64,000 nt of DNA from HKCCE3408 sp039183205 (GCA_039183205.1 JBCDBR010000018.1:11644-75643); one strand, 5' to 3'; shown: positions 16,635 through 25,797, counted from the stretch's first letter. The notes: generated by a model not told the origin, from the sequence alone. Made by a program: numbers and translations.

Positions 16635-18112
16635 GCAAAAATCTCGGCCCACCGTTCGATCAGCCGCTGCTGGAGCGCTTTGGCCCTGCGGTTGTAAGCA
16701 CGCCCGCCATCGGGGCGTTCCATCTGCGGATCTGGTAAGGCATTCCTGCGCGGAAGATCCGCGCAAAACACCGCAAATGCGAGATCGCGCCCACTCGACG
16801 TCCGAACAAATCCAGCCAATGTCGACACGAAATTCAGTGTTCCCGTCTTTGCGACCGCGGAAACGGGTGGGTTTTGCAGTGGTGAACCATTGGCATCCAA
16901 CATCCGCACAGGGCGCATAAGGTCGCGGACAAGGCTGTCCGCGCCCGTGGCCGAAAGGGCCGCAACCATGTCGCGCGCGCGCAACTGGCTCTCTTCTCCT
17001 AGGCCGGAGTGATCGACGAATCGCGGGTTCGTCGCATCAAGACCCGCCCGCATCCAACGCCCCATTTCACCCCCGGACGCGGCCAAATTCCGGGGCGAGG
17101 CGCCGCCAACCCTGCTGGCCATCAGTCCAATGCACTCGGCCGTGATGTTGGTGGAAAATCGCATCATACCGCGCAGGATGTCGCGTAAAGGCGCGCTAGA
17201 ATATTGCGCCAAGACGGTGGCGTTCGAACTGGGGCTGCCGCCCTGACGCACGCTATTCAGCACAAGACCGCGACTGCGGCACAAGACTTGGAACACCTCC
17301 GCAGTATAAAGTGCTGGGTCACGCACGGGCAGCCAGCGGGCACCCCCGTTGCCCAGGGCGGCACGGGCAACCGTCCATTCCTCTCGGCCTTGCGCTTCGC
17401 GATACGTATAAACCGGCGCACCGCGATCTTCGATCGTCATCCGCATCCGCGTGACCGGCGGGCGGACGTTTTCCGATCGTGCATCCATGCGTACCGAATA
17501 GCCGTTACTCGCCCGTTCCCACTCAAAATGGACGCGATTGAAATTGAGATTGAGCGCTCCGACCGACGGATTGTAGCTGACATGTTCGGGCTGATCGGGG
17601 TCGATCTCATGCACCCGGGGAAAGAGCCCCGTTGCGAGCCTCAGGTCGCCGGTGACCTCGCGCAATCCCGCCTCTGCCAATTGGCGCGCAAGGCCATTTA
17701 GATCATCCGTTCCGAAAACGGGGTCGCCGCCGCCGACCAACCACAAATCGCCCTCGAGGCGACCATTGCTGATCGGGCCATCTGCGACAACTTGTGTGGT
17801 GAATCGGAAATCGGCGCCCAAGCGATCGAGGCCATAGGCGCATGTGATCGCTTTGGACGTGCTGGCTGGTGGCATCCCCACGAGCGCATCATGCGCTTCC
17901 AGCAACGCACCGGTGCGCGCGTCGGCCACAGCACAGGTCACGCGCCCGCCTAGATTGGCGTCGGCAAGCACGCTGGCAATGCCAGGAACGGCGCGCAATG
18001 CAAATCCAGAGGGACGCGGTTGCGGGAACGGTGACGTCGCCGGTGGTGAGCCCAATGCTGGACTTGCGGTGCAAGCTAAGCCTGAAACTAAGAATTGTCG
18101 GCGGCTCACCAT
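16631..18112 (-). CDS. dacB: D-alanyl-D-alanine carboxypeptidase/endopeptidase (PBP4, DacB family)
   Basis: Low-molecular-weight class C penicillin-binding protein, a periplasmic DD-peptidase that trims or opens peptidoglycan cross-links (MEROPS S13). All three catalytic motifs are visible: SxxK as PPASTSKAI (S84, K87), SxN as RFSTNITAE, and KTG as VAKTGTLNF. The N-terminus SRRQFLVSGLACTASPALG has an RR pair and a hydrophobic core, so it may be a Tat-type signal, with a possible lipobox-like LACT. 493 residues is normal for the family. Convergent with terB. Confidence 0.92.
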   Translation of the reverse strand: MVSRRQFLVSGLACTASPALGSPPATSPFPQPRPSGFALRAVPGIASVLADANLGGRVTCAVADARTGALLEAHDALVGMPPASTSKAITCAYGLDRLGADFRFTTQVVADGPISNGRLEGDLWLVGGGDPVFGTDDLNGLARQLAEAGLREVTGDLRLATGLFPRVHEIDPDQPEHVSYNPSVGALNLNFNRVHFEWERASNGYSVRMDARSENVRPPVTRMRMTIEDRGAPVYTYREAQGREEWTVARAALGNGGARWLPVRDPALYTAEVFQVLCRSRGLVLNSVRQGGSPSSNATVLAQYSSAPLRDILRGMMRFSTNITAECIGLMASRVGGASPRNLAASGGEMGRWMRAGLDATNPRFVDHSGLGEESQLRARDMVAALSATGADSLVRDLMRPVRMLDANGSPLQNPPVSAVAKTGTLNFVSTLAGFVRTSSGRDLAFAVFCADLPRRNALPDPQMERPDGGRAYNRRAKALQQRLIERWAEIFA

Positions 18113-18200
18113 TTAAAATCACCCTTCACAACGATGGACAAAGCTAACCAAACGACAGCGGATCGCTCAAGGGGTTCTGCACCGGATTATTGGGCTTTTG

Positions 18201-18806
18201 TCATCGCACCCAGTCGCCTCTGGCACGGATTGCGCTTGACGAAATGTCCCGCATCGGAAGGTTTAGAAAACACCATGCGGGTGGGCGTGCGCGGGCCAAT
18301 CCCGGCGCGAAGGACGGCGATAATCTCGCGGAGCTAAACACCTGCGCGGCTTTGGACGTGCGGGCAGATATTCGCTGCCCTGGACGCGCGAGCACGCCAA
18401 CTGGCACATTTCGCAATATCCAATCCCACCTTTGCCAGTGGTGGAAATCCGTCAAATTATCTGCGCCCATCAGCCAAACAAACCGAACCCCGGGGTATAT
18501 CGCCTGTAACCTTTCGATGGTTGCACCGGTATAACGCGTGCCGATCCGCGCCTCGATATCCGTGACGACAACGCGTGGATGTCGGACCAAGGCCGCGGCC
18601 GTCGCCATCCGGCGTTCCAGGCTTGCTGGTCCTTCCACCTTTAGCGGGTTTCCAGGTGAAACAAGCCACCATAGCCGATCGAGTTTGAACCGCTTCAGCG
18701 CTTCTAAGCTGACATGGACGTGGCCTTCATGCGGTGGATCGAACGACCCACCGAACAACCCGATCACTTGGCCACGCGCGGCATAAGGGAGGTCATGGCG
18801 AAACAT
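18201..18806 (-). CDS. nadD: Nicotinate-nucleotide adenylyltransferase NadD
   Basis: Enzyme of NAD synthesis that transfers AMP from ATP to nicotinate mononucleotide. I start at ATG 18806 (MFRHDLPYAARGQVIGLFGGSFDPPHEGH), giving 201 residues, normal for NadD. The long upstream extension to 19037 has no family similarity and would run into the ettA promoter. The nucleotidyltransferase motif GGSFDPPHEGHVHVS carries the HxGH signature as HEGH; GADNLTDFHHWQRW is the substrate loop, and SSSAIRARG is the C-terminal ISSTxIR-type motif. Divergent from ettA. Confidence 0.93.
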   Translation of the reverse strand: MFRHDLPYAARGQVIGLFGGSFDPPHEGHVHVSLEALKRFKLDRLWWLVSPGNPLKVEGPASLERRMATAAALVRHPRVVVTDIEARIGTRYTGATIERLQAIYPGVRFVWLMGADNLTDFHHWQRWDWILRNVPVGVLARPGQRISARTSKAAQVFSSARLSPSFAPGLARARPPAWCFLNLPMRDISSSAIRARGDWVR

Positions 18807-19010
18807 CGCGGGCGTTGTGGGATCGGTGCGCGCGCCTGTCAATTGCCCAGACGTGAAATCGCTGACAATACGCAGGTTTTTGGCCCAGGCGTGGACTGCC
18901 AAGACCCGCGCGGATCGGCGCCACAGGGGGATCGATCTACCAGCCGCGTTGCCCTCTGCGTCGGGCTCCGCTATCTCGGCCATGTGCTTTGCCGCAAGAG
19001 GGATCACGCA

Positions 19011-20666
19011 ATGGCCAGCTATCAATACGTGTATCACATGGACGGTGTTTCAAAGACCTATCCAGGCGGAAAAAAGTGCTTTGAGAACATCCGACTAAGC
19101 TTTTTGCCCGGGGTGAAAATCGGCGTCGTGGGTGTCAACGGTGCGGGGAAATCCACATTGATGCGGATCATGGCCGGTCTCGACACAGATTTCACTGGCG
19201 AGGCTTGGTCCGCAGAAGGGGCTCGGGTCGGGTACCTTCCGCAAGAGCCGCAGTTGGATGAAACCTTGAACGTTCGTGAAAACGTCATGCTTGGCGTTGC
19301 CGACAAGAAGGGGAAATTGGACCGTTTCAACGAACTCGCGATGAACTATTCCGACGAGACCGCCGATGAAATGGCTGAGCTTCAGGACGAGATCGATACG
19401 CTCAACCTATGGGACCTGGACAGCCAAATTGACGTCGCCATGGAGGCGCTGCGCTGTCCGCCGGACGATGCGGATGTGACCAAGCTGTCAGGAGGTGAGC
19501 GGCGGCGCGTCGCGCTTTGCAAACTCTTGCTCGAAGCGCCCGATATGCTGCTTCTCGATGAGCCGACGAACCATCTCGACGCTGAGACCATCGCGTGGCT
19601 GCAGCAGCATCTTATTGACTACAAAGGTACAATTCTGATCGTGACCCACGATCGATATTTCCTCGACGATATCACGGGCTGGATCCTCGAACTCGATCGC
19701 GGTCGCGGCATTCCTTATGAGGGCAATTATTCGGCCTGGCTTGAACAGAAAGCCAAACGGCTTGCGCACGAGGCCCGCGAAGACAAATCGCGTCAAAAAA
19801 CACTGGAGCGCGAGCTTGAATGGATCCGTGCCGGGGCGAAAGCACGCCAAGCAAAGCAGAAAGCGCGAATCAACGCCTATGAGGAATTGGCCGGACAATC
19901 CGAACGCGAAAGGATCACGCGCGCGCAGATCGTTATCCCAAACGGTCCGCGCCTTGGCCAGAAGGTCATTGAGATCGACGGGCTCAAGAAGGGCTATGGC
20001 GACCGGCTTTTGATCGAAGACCTAAGCTTTGCCTTGCCGCCCGGGGGCATTGTCGGCGTGATCGGCCCTAACGGCGCCGGCAAATCCACTCTGTTCCGCA
20101 TGCTGACGGGGCAGGAAGCGCCTGACGCCGGCACTTTGGAATGCGGCGATACGGTTGATCTGGCCTATGTCGACCAATCCCGCGATGCGTTGAATAGTGA
20201 TGCGACCGTATGGGAAGAAATTTCCGGAGGGGCCGAGATCATCGATTTGGGCGATGCCCAGGTCAATTCGCGCGCCTATTGCGGATCCTTCAACTTCAAA
20301 GGCGGCGATCAGCAGAAGAAGGTCGGACTTCTGTCAGGCGGGGAGCGCAATCGCGTGCATATGGCCAAGCTGCTGAAGGCTGGCGGCAATGTACTGCTCC
20401 TCGACGAGCCGACCAACGATTTGGACGTCGAAACCCTCCGCGCCCTCGAAGACGCGCTGACCGACTTCGCCGGCTGCGCTGTGGTTATCTCCCACGATCG
20501 CTATTTCCTTGACCGCATCTGCACGCACATCTTAGCGTTTGAGGGTGAAGCGCATGTAGAATGGTTTGAGGGCGCCTTCAGTGATTACGAAGAAGACAAG
20601 AAACGGCGATTGGGGCCAGATGCTTTGGAGCCAAAAAGGGTAAAATACAAAAAATTTGTGAGGTGA
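19011..20666 (+). CDS. ettA: Energy-dependent translational throttle protein EttA (ABC-F)
   Basis: ABC-F ATPase of 551 residues that binds the ribosomal E site and gates the first elongation step according to ATP/ADP level. It has two ABC domains: Walker A1 GVNGAGKST (41-49) and Walker A2 GPNGAGKST; signatures LSGGERRRVAL and LSGGERNRVHM; Walker B LLLDEPTNHLD and LLLDEPTNDLD. The linker between the domains is the long charged helix EDKSRQKTLERELEWI. No membrane segment. I use ATG 19011 (MASYQYVYHMDGVSKTYPGG) after AGAGGG; the upstream in-frame extension overlaps nadD and is not family-like. Confidence 0.95.
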   Translation: MASYQYVYHMDGVSKTYPGGKKCFENIRLSFLPGVKIGVVGVNGAGKSTLMRIMAGLDTDFTGEAWSAEGARVGYLPQEPQLDETLNVRENVMLGVADKKGKLDRFNELAMNYSDETADEMAELQDEIDTLNLWDLDSQIDVAMEALRCPPDDADVTKLSGGERRRVALCKLLLEAPDMLLLDEPTNHLDAETIAWLQQHLIDYKGTILIVTHDRYFLDDITGWILELDRGRGIPYEGNYSAWLEQKAKRLAHEAREDKSRQKTLERELEWIRAGAKARQAKQKARINAYEELAGQSERERITRAQIVIPNGPRLGQKVIEIDGLKKGYGDRLLIEDLSFALPPGGIVGVIGPNGAGKSTLFRMLTGQEAPDAGTLECGDTVDLAYVDQSRDALNSDATVWEEISGGAEIIDLGDAQVNSRAYCGSFNFKGGDQQKKVGLLSGGERNRVHMAKLLKAGGNVLLLDEPTNDLDVETLRALEDALTDFAGCAVVISHDRYFLDRICTHILAFEGEAHVEWFEGAFSDYEEDKKRRLGPDALEPKRVKYKKFVR

Positions 20667-20669
20667 TGC

Positions 20670-21308
20670 TTGGAGGATGACGCGCTAATTGAATTTTTCG
20701 CCGTCGCGTTCGTTGCACCGCTTATAGCTGGCGTTATCGCCTTTTTGTTTGCTCGGATCGGGAATCTTGGAAAAATCAGGCAACTTGAGCTGTTTCAGCG
20801 TAGGGTCGAAGTGTATTCATTTCTACTTGATCAAGACACGATCGACGATACGACGAGACAACGAATTCGCTGGGAACTTGATGAAACGGTAAGCGAACTG
20901 CTTGGCGAAAGTGGCGATCAACTTCTGATGCAGTCACCTGGCGAACCAAGCACTCAGGCTGAACGCTCGCCGATCCCAAGTTGGGACTCACACACCGTCC
21001 TGCGTCGCTGGTTTTTCCCCCCATTTCGTCGGAGTTTAGGTGGCTGGTTTTCGATTATTTTGTATTATTATTTTGGTTTGGTCGCTTTGCTATTCCTAGT
21101 TGTGGGAGTTTTTCTCGGCGCAGCAGGAGATGCCGCAGGCTTAGTTGGTGGGATGATTTTGGCGGCGTTTGTGTACGGCGTTTTAATGCTCCCTATTAGC
21201 TTCTGGATCCGAGCCAATTACACGAAAGACTATTTGATCCGGGTTGAGAGTATTCGGGCGCACGGTAGCAGAGCGCGACATGCTGAAACCGAAGCCACCG
21301 CTGTTTGA
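20670..21308 (+). CDS. Membrane protein of unknown function, coupled to ettA
   Basis: 212-residue protein from a TTG start, 4 nt after the ettA stop and right after an AGGTG. Residues about 6-28 form a first membrane helix (FFAVAFVAPLIAGVIAFLFA). Then comes a soluble segment with many charged residues (FQRRVEVYSFLLDQDTIDDTT), and two helices near the C-terminus (WFSIILYYYFGLVALLFLVVG and MILAAFVYGVLMLPISFWI). Codon use is visibly AT-richer than ettA (many ttt, att, tat codons), which may mean recent acquisition. No family recognised. Confidence 0.6.
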   Translation: MEDDALIEFFAVAFVAPLIAGVIAFLFARIGNLGKIRQLELFQRRVEVYSFLLDQDTIDDTTRQRIRWELDETVSELLGESGDQLLMQSPGEPSTQAERSPIPSWDSHTVLRRWFFPPFRRSLGGWFSIILYYYFGLVALLFLVVGVFLGAAGDAAGLVGGMILAAFVYGVLMLPISFWIRANYTKDYLIRVESIRAHGSRARHAETEATAV

Positions 21309-21792
21309 GGTTCGCATTGCCCATGCGCCTCGCTTTATCCAAGTCAAAGCACCTCCCCTTTGCGGCATTCAATTCTCCGCCCAATCCGCAAACGGAGGAT
21401 CGTTAAGACCCATGAGCTTGCAGAGGAGCTTCAAGGCCATGAGGCGCAGATCCAGCGCCTTAAGATGACAAATGGGGGTGACCGGCTTTTCGTAGGGTAT
21501 CACGATATCAACCGCGCGGTCCCACCGGCCGTGATTAATCTGGCGCCGACGGGTCCATTTCACGGAGAGGACCTTTGCTGGGAACGGGTGCATTTCAAAG
21601 ACCGCGTCGCGGCTCGGCTAAATGCTGCCGGGGTTACCTGGTAATCTCTTGCAAAACGCCGGCGATCAGCCTAGATCAGCCGTGCTATTCTATCTCTTTC
21701 GACCCTGTCTACCCCATTGGCTGCCAGTCTCGATCGCGACTGACGGGCCGGGCCGCTGCATAACGTGAGCGGCACTTACGAGGAGACATCAC
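21309..21792. other. 484-bp stretch without a supportable gene, upstream of cspA
   Basis: Short open frames exist on both strands (for example 21360-21644 plus, 94 codons) but none has a recognisable domain or a good ribosome site, so I do not call them. The last ~45 bp contain a small stem (GCCGCT at 21752-21757 with AGCGGC at 21768-21773) and the cspA ribosome site GAGGAGA, so part of this is the cspA 5' untranslated region. Confidence 0.5.
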
Positions 21793-21999
21793 ATGGCCAA
21801 AGGCACTGTGAAATGGTTCAACGCCACAAAAGGCTTCGGCTTTATTCAGCCCGATGAGGGCGGCAAGGATGTGTTTGTGCACATCTCCGCCGTTGAGAGG
21901 GCCGGACTGACTGGCTTAGCCGACGACCAGAAGATTGAATACGAGCTTGAAGCCGGACGCGACGGCCGCCAGAGCGCGACAAATCTTTCGCTAATCTAA
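21793..21999 (+). CDS. cspA: Cold-shock protein CspA family
   Basis: 68-residue single cold-shock domain (OB fold), a cytosolic RNA chaperone. It shows both RNA-binding motifs: RNP1 as KGFGFIQ and RNP2 as VFVHIS, after the typical start MAKGTVKWFNATKG. Full-length for the family. Ribosome site GAGGAGA is 6-7 nt before the ATG. A candidate terminator follows the stop. Confidence 0.95.
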   Translation: MAKGTVKWFNATKGFGFIQPDEGGKDVFVHISAVERAGLTGLADDQKIEYELEAGRDGRQSATNLSLI

Positions 22000-22006
22000 G
22001 CTCAGC

Positions 22007-22030
22007 GCGCGGAGCTTTTGGGTTCCGCGC
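22007..22030 (+). terminator. Candidate terminator after cspA
   Basis: Seven-base stem GCGCGGA (22007-22013) with TCCGCGC (22024-22030) and a 10-nt loop containing TTTT, just after the cspA stop. No long T-run follows, so termination may be weak, which would allow read-through into the 29-codon ORF downstream. Confidence 0.4.
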
Positions 22031-22108
22031 ACTCTTGCCCATCCAGGGTCGATTGAACCCTTTGGCTGCGCCATCCGACGCACTCTTATCCAAAAGAGGC
22101 ATTCGGAC

Positions 22109-22198
22109 ATGGCAAAGACACGCAAATCACCCGCACCAATTCCTGGGACCGGCCGAAAACCCACGGAATACCAGTTCACCGATTGGGCTTCGATCTAG
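22109..22198 (+). CDS. Possible 29-residue small protein downstream of cspA
   Basis: ATG at 22109 with AGAGG 9 nt upstream opens a 29-codon frame ending TAG. The product is basic at the start (MAKTRKSPAPIPGTGRKP) and ends with an aromatic EYQFTDWASI. It is on the cspA strand, about 110 bp after it, and its stop overlaps by 4 bp the stop of the convergent lipoprotein gene. No family recognised; real coding status is uncertain, but the ribosome site, sensible composition and position make it worth recording. Confidence 0.4.
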   Translation: MAKTRKSPAPIPGTGRKPTEYQFTDWASI

Positions 22199-22548
22199 GT
22201 GCCTTGGCGCTCAAACCGCACATCTGTTGCGACGTCAGCCTCGGACCAAATGCCCGAGAAACTGTTTGCTCCGACGGCCGTTACATCCATGACTGCCGTG
22301 CCCGCGCGCAAGATTGCGCCGTCAATTGCGACATTCTGGGTCGAAAATTCAACCGTGCCATTGCAATCGGCATCCAAGCTGTAGGTGATGCGGTCGCGCC
22401 GACCGAATTCGAGCCTTGCACAGGCGGTGCCGATGACACCGGCATATGTACCTCCGGAAATTGATAAAAGCGGGGCGGTTTGCGGATCCCGCGCGCCACA
22501 CGCGCCCAATGCCCCGATCACACCGATCATCAATGCCCGGCGAAACAT
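22195..22548 (-). CDS. Small predicted lipoprotein, unknown
   Basis: From ATG 22548 (MFRRALMIGVIGALGACGARDP) the protein has 117 residues. The N-terminus is a lipoprotein signal with lipobox LGAC (Cys16), so the mature protein should be lipid-anchored in the envelope. The remainder is predicted beta-rich (GGTYAGVIGTACARLEFGRR ... DCNGTVEFSTQNVAIDGAILRAG). No family recognised. Divergently transcribed from the DUF4329 gene, 268 bp away. Confidence 0.7.
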   Translation of the reverse strand: MFRRALMIGVIGALGACGARDPQTAPLLSISGGTYAGVIGTACARLEFGRRDRITYSLDADCNGTVEFSTQNVAIDGAILRAGTAVMDVTAVGANSFSGIWSEADVATDVRFERQGT

Positions 22549-22816
22549 GCCCGAACTCCTATTGTCACACATCGTTCTTGCGGCTGGGTCTGGTCCCTTG
22601 TCAACAGGCGGGCGTCACCCGTTTAGGTCAAAACTGCCGCTGCGCGTACCGTGGTGCCGCGCGCACAGAGACCATTGCGATGTCTCGGTTGATACGATGC
22701 CGTGCAATGCGCTGCGGCGTCTAGATAGATTGGCCCGCCATCCAGTAAACCAGGGCTTGGCGCCACTGAAACGGACGCCTATTCTGCGCCAAGCACATTC
22801 GATGCGGAGGGAATGC

Positions 22817-23353
22817 ATGCCCAGATCTTTGCAGACACTCGCGGCCGCGGCGCTTTTGGCCACGCTTGTCGTGCCGGCCCATGCCCAAAGCGCCGAGGAG
22901 ACGGAGTTTGCGACAGCGCTTTTGACAAACCTTAATCCGCTGTCGATTGAGTTTAACCGTGAGGTCTGCGGCTTCATTGTTCGCCGCCCCGATGGAGGGC
23001 TCGATTCAACGAAAATGAGCTGGGGCACAGAGGCCTCATGCGCCTCGTCGCCGATCCCGCCGGAGCTGGAGCCGATATCATCGTGGCACACGCATGCCGC
23101 GTGGGGGCGCGGCTATGACGGTGAGGTCCCGTCCACAATCGACGTCGAGGGTGACATGCGTTTTGGCGTAAATGGTTGGGTTGCAACGCCAGGAGGGCGA
23201 CTTTGGTTCATTGACGGCACCACTGGAACGATGCGCCAAGTGTGTGGGCGCGACTGCCTTCCCTCTGACCCGAATTTTTTCCCCGAAGAACACGGGCCTG
23301 TGGAAAAGGAATACACGCTCGACGAATTGCGCCGGCGCTTTGGGCAATTCTAG
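22817..23353 (+). CDS. Secreted DUF4329 / JAMM-like protein
   Basis: 178 residues from ATG 22817, with GGAGG 6 nt upstream; the longer open frame upstream is spurious. Signal peptide MPRSLQTLAAAALLATLVVPAHAQ leads to a periplasmic mature protein. The core looks like DUF4329, with a complete JAMM-type metal pattern: Glu in FNREVCGFIVR, HxH as SWHTHAAWG, then S-x-x-D as PSTIDVEGD 12 residues later. JAMM enzymes are zinc metallo-isopeptidases. Two more Cys (VCGRDC) could form a disulfide. The substrate is unknown; catalytic function is inferred from the motif only. Confidence 0.75.
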   Translation: MPRSLQTLAAAALLATLVVPAHAQSAEETEFATALLTNLNPLSIEFNREVCGFIVRRPDGGLDSTKMSWGTEASCASSPIPPELEPISSWHTHAAWGRGYDGEVPSTIDVEGDMRFGVNGWVATPGGRLWFIDGTTGTMRQVCGRDCLPSDPNFFPEEHGPVEKEYTLDELRRRFGQF

Positions 23354-23373
23354 GCAGCGTTTCACGCGGACGC

Positions 23374-24444
23374 TTAGTTCAACTCTTCGGCGATAAACCG
23401 TTCGATGGCCTCTAATCGCGCGTCGTTGGCCGGATGGGTCAGCAAAAACTCCGGCGTTCCGCGCGACCCATCTGGAAGCTGCCTGAACAAATCCGCTAGT
23501 GCGGATGGATCGAACCCGGCGGCGTGGCTCAGACGAAGCCCGAATTCGTCAGCCTCCCGTTCATGCTGACGCGAATACGACAAGGACAAAAGCGCATTGC
23601 CCTCTAACAGCACATCCTCCATCAGCGGGCCTGTTTCCCCAGCCAGCATCGTGATCAGGAAATAGAGTCCTAAGGCGCGATAGAATTGCTGCAATCCATG
23701 TTCATCGACGACGTGCCCTATCTCGTGTCCGATCACGGTCGCGATCATGTCGTCGTCGGGAAACATCTCGATGAACTGGTCGGTAAAGACAATGGTCCCG
23801 CCCGGCAGCGCAAAGGCATTGGGTCCAATTCGCTCACTGGCTCTAAAGTGCAATTCAAATCCGTGTCGGTCGATGTCGTCCGGCGGAAGGGCACCAAGCA
23901 TCTGCTCAAAGATCGCGCGCACCTCTTCTTGGCGCGCATCGGGCAGGGTGGACGGATCGGTTAGCGCAACATCCAAGGTCTGCAATGTGCCGCGGTCTAT
24001 CTGTTCGATAACAGGCTGAGGGGTCAGCGCGATCGCGGCCGCGACCAAATACCCTAAGGCAAAGCGGTAAACGACGAAAATTCCAACAAACGCGGCAAGT
24101 GTGATGGCGATCAAACGAGGATGGAATTGTTCCAGCCCGTGTAGGATTGACCATCGGTCGCGACCAAAGATCGCCTCAACACCAACGTGATCCTCAGTTT
24201 CGAATAACCGCCCGTCCGGGAACGTCATGCGCCGCGCTGCCGACCCAAGCGGAGGGTCGACAATGAGTTCCTGGCGGGGCGTCGATCCTAGGCGATTCCC
24301 ATTTTCATCAATAAGATCAACGATGCCGTCCTGATCTTGCGTCTGAGATGTCGGGCGGAGCACAAGACGCGCGCGCTGCCGATGCGATGATCCTGGAGGA
24401 TAAGTCGTGCCAACAAGTTGCAGGTCTTCAAGCTTGTTTGGCAT
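23374..24444 (-). CDS. M48-family metallopeptidase, membrane-anchored
   Basis: Zinc metalloprotease of the M48 (HtpX/BepA-like) family. Counted from TTG 24456, the zinc motif HEIGHVVDEHG is at residues 244-254 and the third ligand is in QHEREADEFG. A membrane helix spans about 115-150, so the N-terminal ~110 residues are cytosolic and the catalytic domain is on the other side. I favour ATG 24444 (MPNKLEDLQ), preceded by GGGA; the TTG at 24456 directly adjoins the yjgN stop. Paired with YjgN, as often seen for this protease family; the shared role is unknown. Confidence 0.88.
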   Translation of the reverse strand: MPNKLEDLQLVGTTYPPGSSHRQRARLVLRPTSQTQDQDGIVDLIDENGNRLGSTPRQELIVDPPLGSAARRMTFPDGRLFETEDHVGVEAIFGRDRWSILHGLEQFHPRLIAITLAAFVGIFVVYRFALGYLVAAAIALTPQPVIEQIDRGTLQTLDVALTDPSTLPDARQEEVRAIFEQMLGALPPDDIDRHGFELHFRASERIGPNAFALPGGTIVFTDQFIEMFPDDDMIATVIGHEIGHVVDEHGLQQFYRALGLYFLITMLAGETGPLMEDVLLEGNALLSLSYSRQHEREADEFGLRLSHAAGFDPSALADLFRQLPDGSRGTPEFLLTHPANDARLEAIERFIAEELN

Positions 24445-24456
24445 GTGCCATCCCAA

Positions 24457-25614
24457 CTAGATCGGCAAGCCGACATCGACAGCCTCGAAGTCGGAAAACG
24501 CGTCACCGACGGCATTGCCTGCGGCGACCTGTTCGCCAATGAAATCGTCGAGTGAACCACCGGGTGTTACATGCGTGTGAGCGGTCAGATACCTCATCAT
24601 GCGGATCTGCGTCCACGGCAGCAAGAGGCCAAAGGAACAAACGGTGATCGCGAAGTTACTGACGCCAATCCAAAAGAAACGGGCCGGGTGAATGTCGGAT
24701 CGAAAGCTGTGTCCGCCGTCCATAGTTGTTCGGCTATAGACTGCGTTTCGCACGATGGTTTGGTAGATAAAACCTGCCGGGATGAACGCGGCGAAAACTA
24801 AGAAGTAGAACAAACCTATCACACCAAGATCGCCCGGTTCGGAATCTCCGTTTTCCAAACCCGCGATGGCTTGTTCGAATGCGGCAAAGCTGAAGCCCGT
24901 CACCGACACGCCAATGCCGCCGACCGCCAAAATCCAAGCCAAGGCGACGAATTGACCGACGAGAAAGGGACCGAGCGATATGCGCAGCGAGAAACCGGCA
25001 CTGCCCAGCAAATGGTTGTTGATCGAGAAGAGCTTTAGCAACCTGTCATACACTGCAAATGCCAAGGGCAGCACCAAGCCCGCGGCAATTAACACGGCAA
25101 CCCCGCCGCCAAGGTTGCCGTTGGCCATGATCCTAATGGCGGCAAAAGCCAGTCCAAATATGAGGGCATAAGCCAAGATCGGTGCAAGGATAAAGACCAC
25201 AGCAGCCTTGCCCACCGTACCTTCGAAATCGAACCGCACGTTAGAAAAGCTCGTCATGCGCGCGTTGAATTTCATAGCCCGCACGACAAGCCAAGGGATC
25301 ACGACAAGCAAAGCGATGGCCAACGCACCGCCTACGATCGGGGAAAGGCTTATCGCCAGAGAAAAGACGATGTACCCAGCAATGAATATGAGCCGCCCAA
25401 TCAAGATCTGCTTACCGGTGGCATGGTAGTTGAAGTTTCGCCCATCCATGTAGGTGTTATTGTAAAAGTACTTAAGCCGACGCACTTTAGCCCAGGCCGA
25501 ATAGATGCCCACGGTAATGATGCTGAGCAGAAGGTTGACGATCCAAATACCAAACCACTCGCGGGCGGTCCCGCGGAATTCAAACGTTTGTTCGGGACGA
25601 GATTGATTTGACAT
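24457..25614 (-). CDS. YjgN/DUF898 family membrane protein
   Basis: 385-residue integral membrane protein of the DUF898 (YjgN) family. The characteristic opening EFRGTAREWFGIWIVNLLLSIITVGIYSAWAKVRRLKYFYNNT is present (split at the helix) and is repeated in a degenerate form in the second half (FFWIGVSNFAITVCSFGLLLPWTQIRMMRYLT). About eight hydrophobic segments are visible. Function unknown. Directly followed by the M48 protease gene; translation is likely coupled. Confidence 0.88.
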   Translation of the reverse strand: MSNQSRPEQTFEFRGTAREWFGIWIVNLLLSIITVGIYSAWAKVRRLKYFYNNTYMDGRNFNYHATGKQILIGRLIFIAGYIVFSLAISLSPIVGGALAIALLVVIPWLVVRAMKFNARMTSFSNVRFDFEGTVGKAAVVFILAPILAYALIFGLAFAAIRIMANGNLGGGVAVLIAAGLVLPLAFAVYDRLLKLFSINNHLLGSAGFSLRISLGPFLVGQFVALAWILAVGGIGVSVTGFSFAAFEQAIAGLENGDSEPGDLGVIGLFYFLVFAAFIPAGFIYQTIVRNAVYSRTTMDGGHSFRSDIHPARFFWIGVSNFAITVCSFGLLLPWTQIRMMRYLTAHTHVTPGGSLDDFIGEQVAAGNAVGDAFSDFEAVDVGLPI

Positions 25615-25797
25615 GCCTTAAATTCCAATTTGCGTTCAACTTTTAACGCGCCGCTCAACGAGCAGCCGCCCAGGCGCCGACCAGTCCAAGCCACGAGTTT
25701 CGCGGGGCAAATTGTTGACAATTGGGCACCAATTTGGCGAACGCCCGTGTCTTGGCCACAATATCCGGCCAAAGCTATGCATGCGAAGTTTGTCTCT

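Noticed and set aside
21360..21644. 94-codon frame before cspA
   Set aside because: No ribosome site or recognisable motif; left as part of an undefined stretch.
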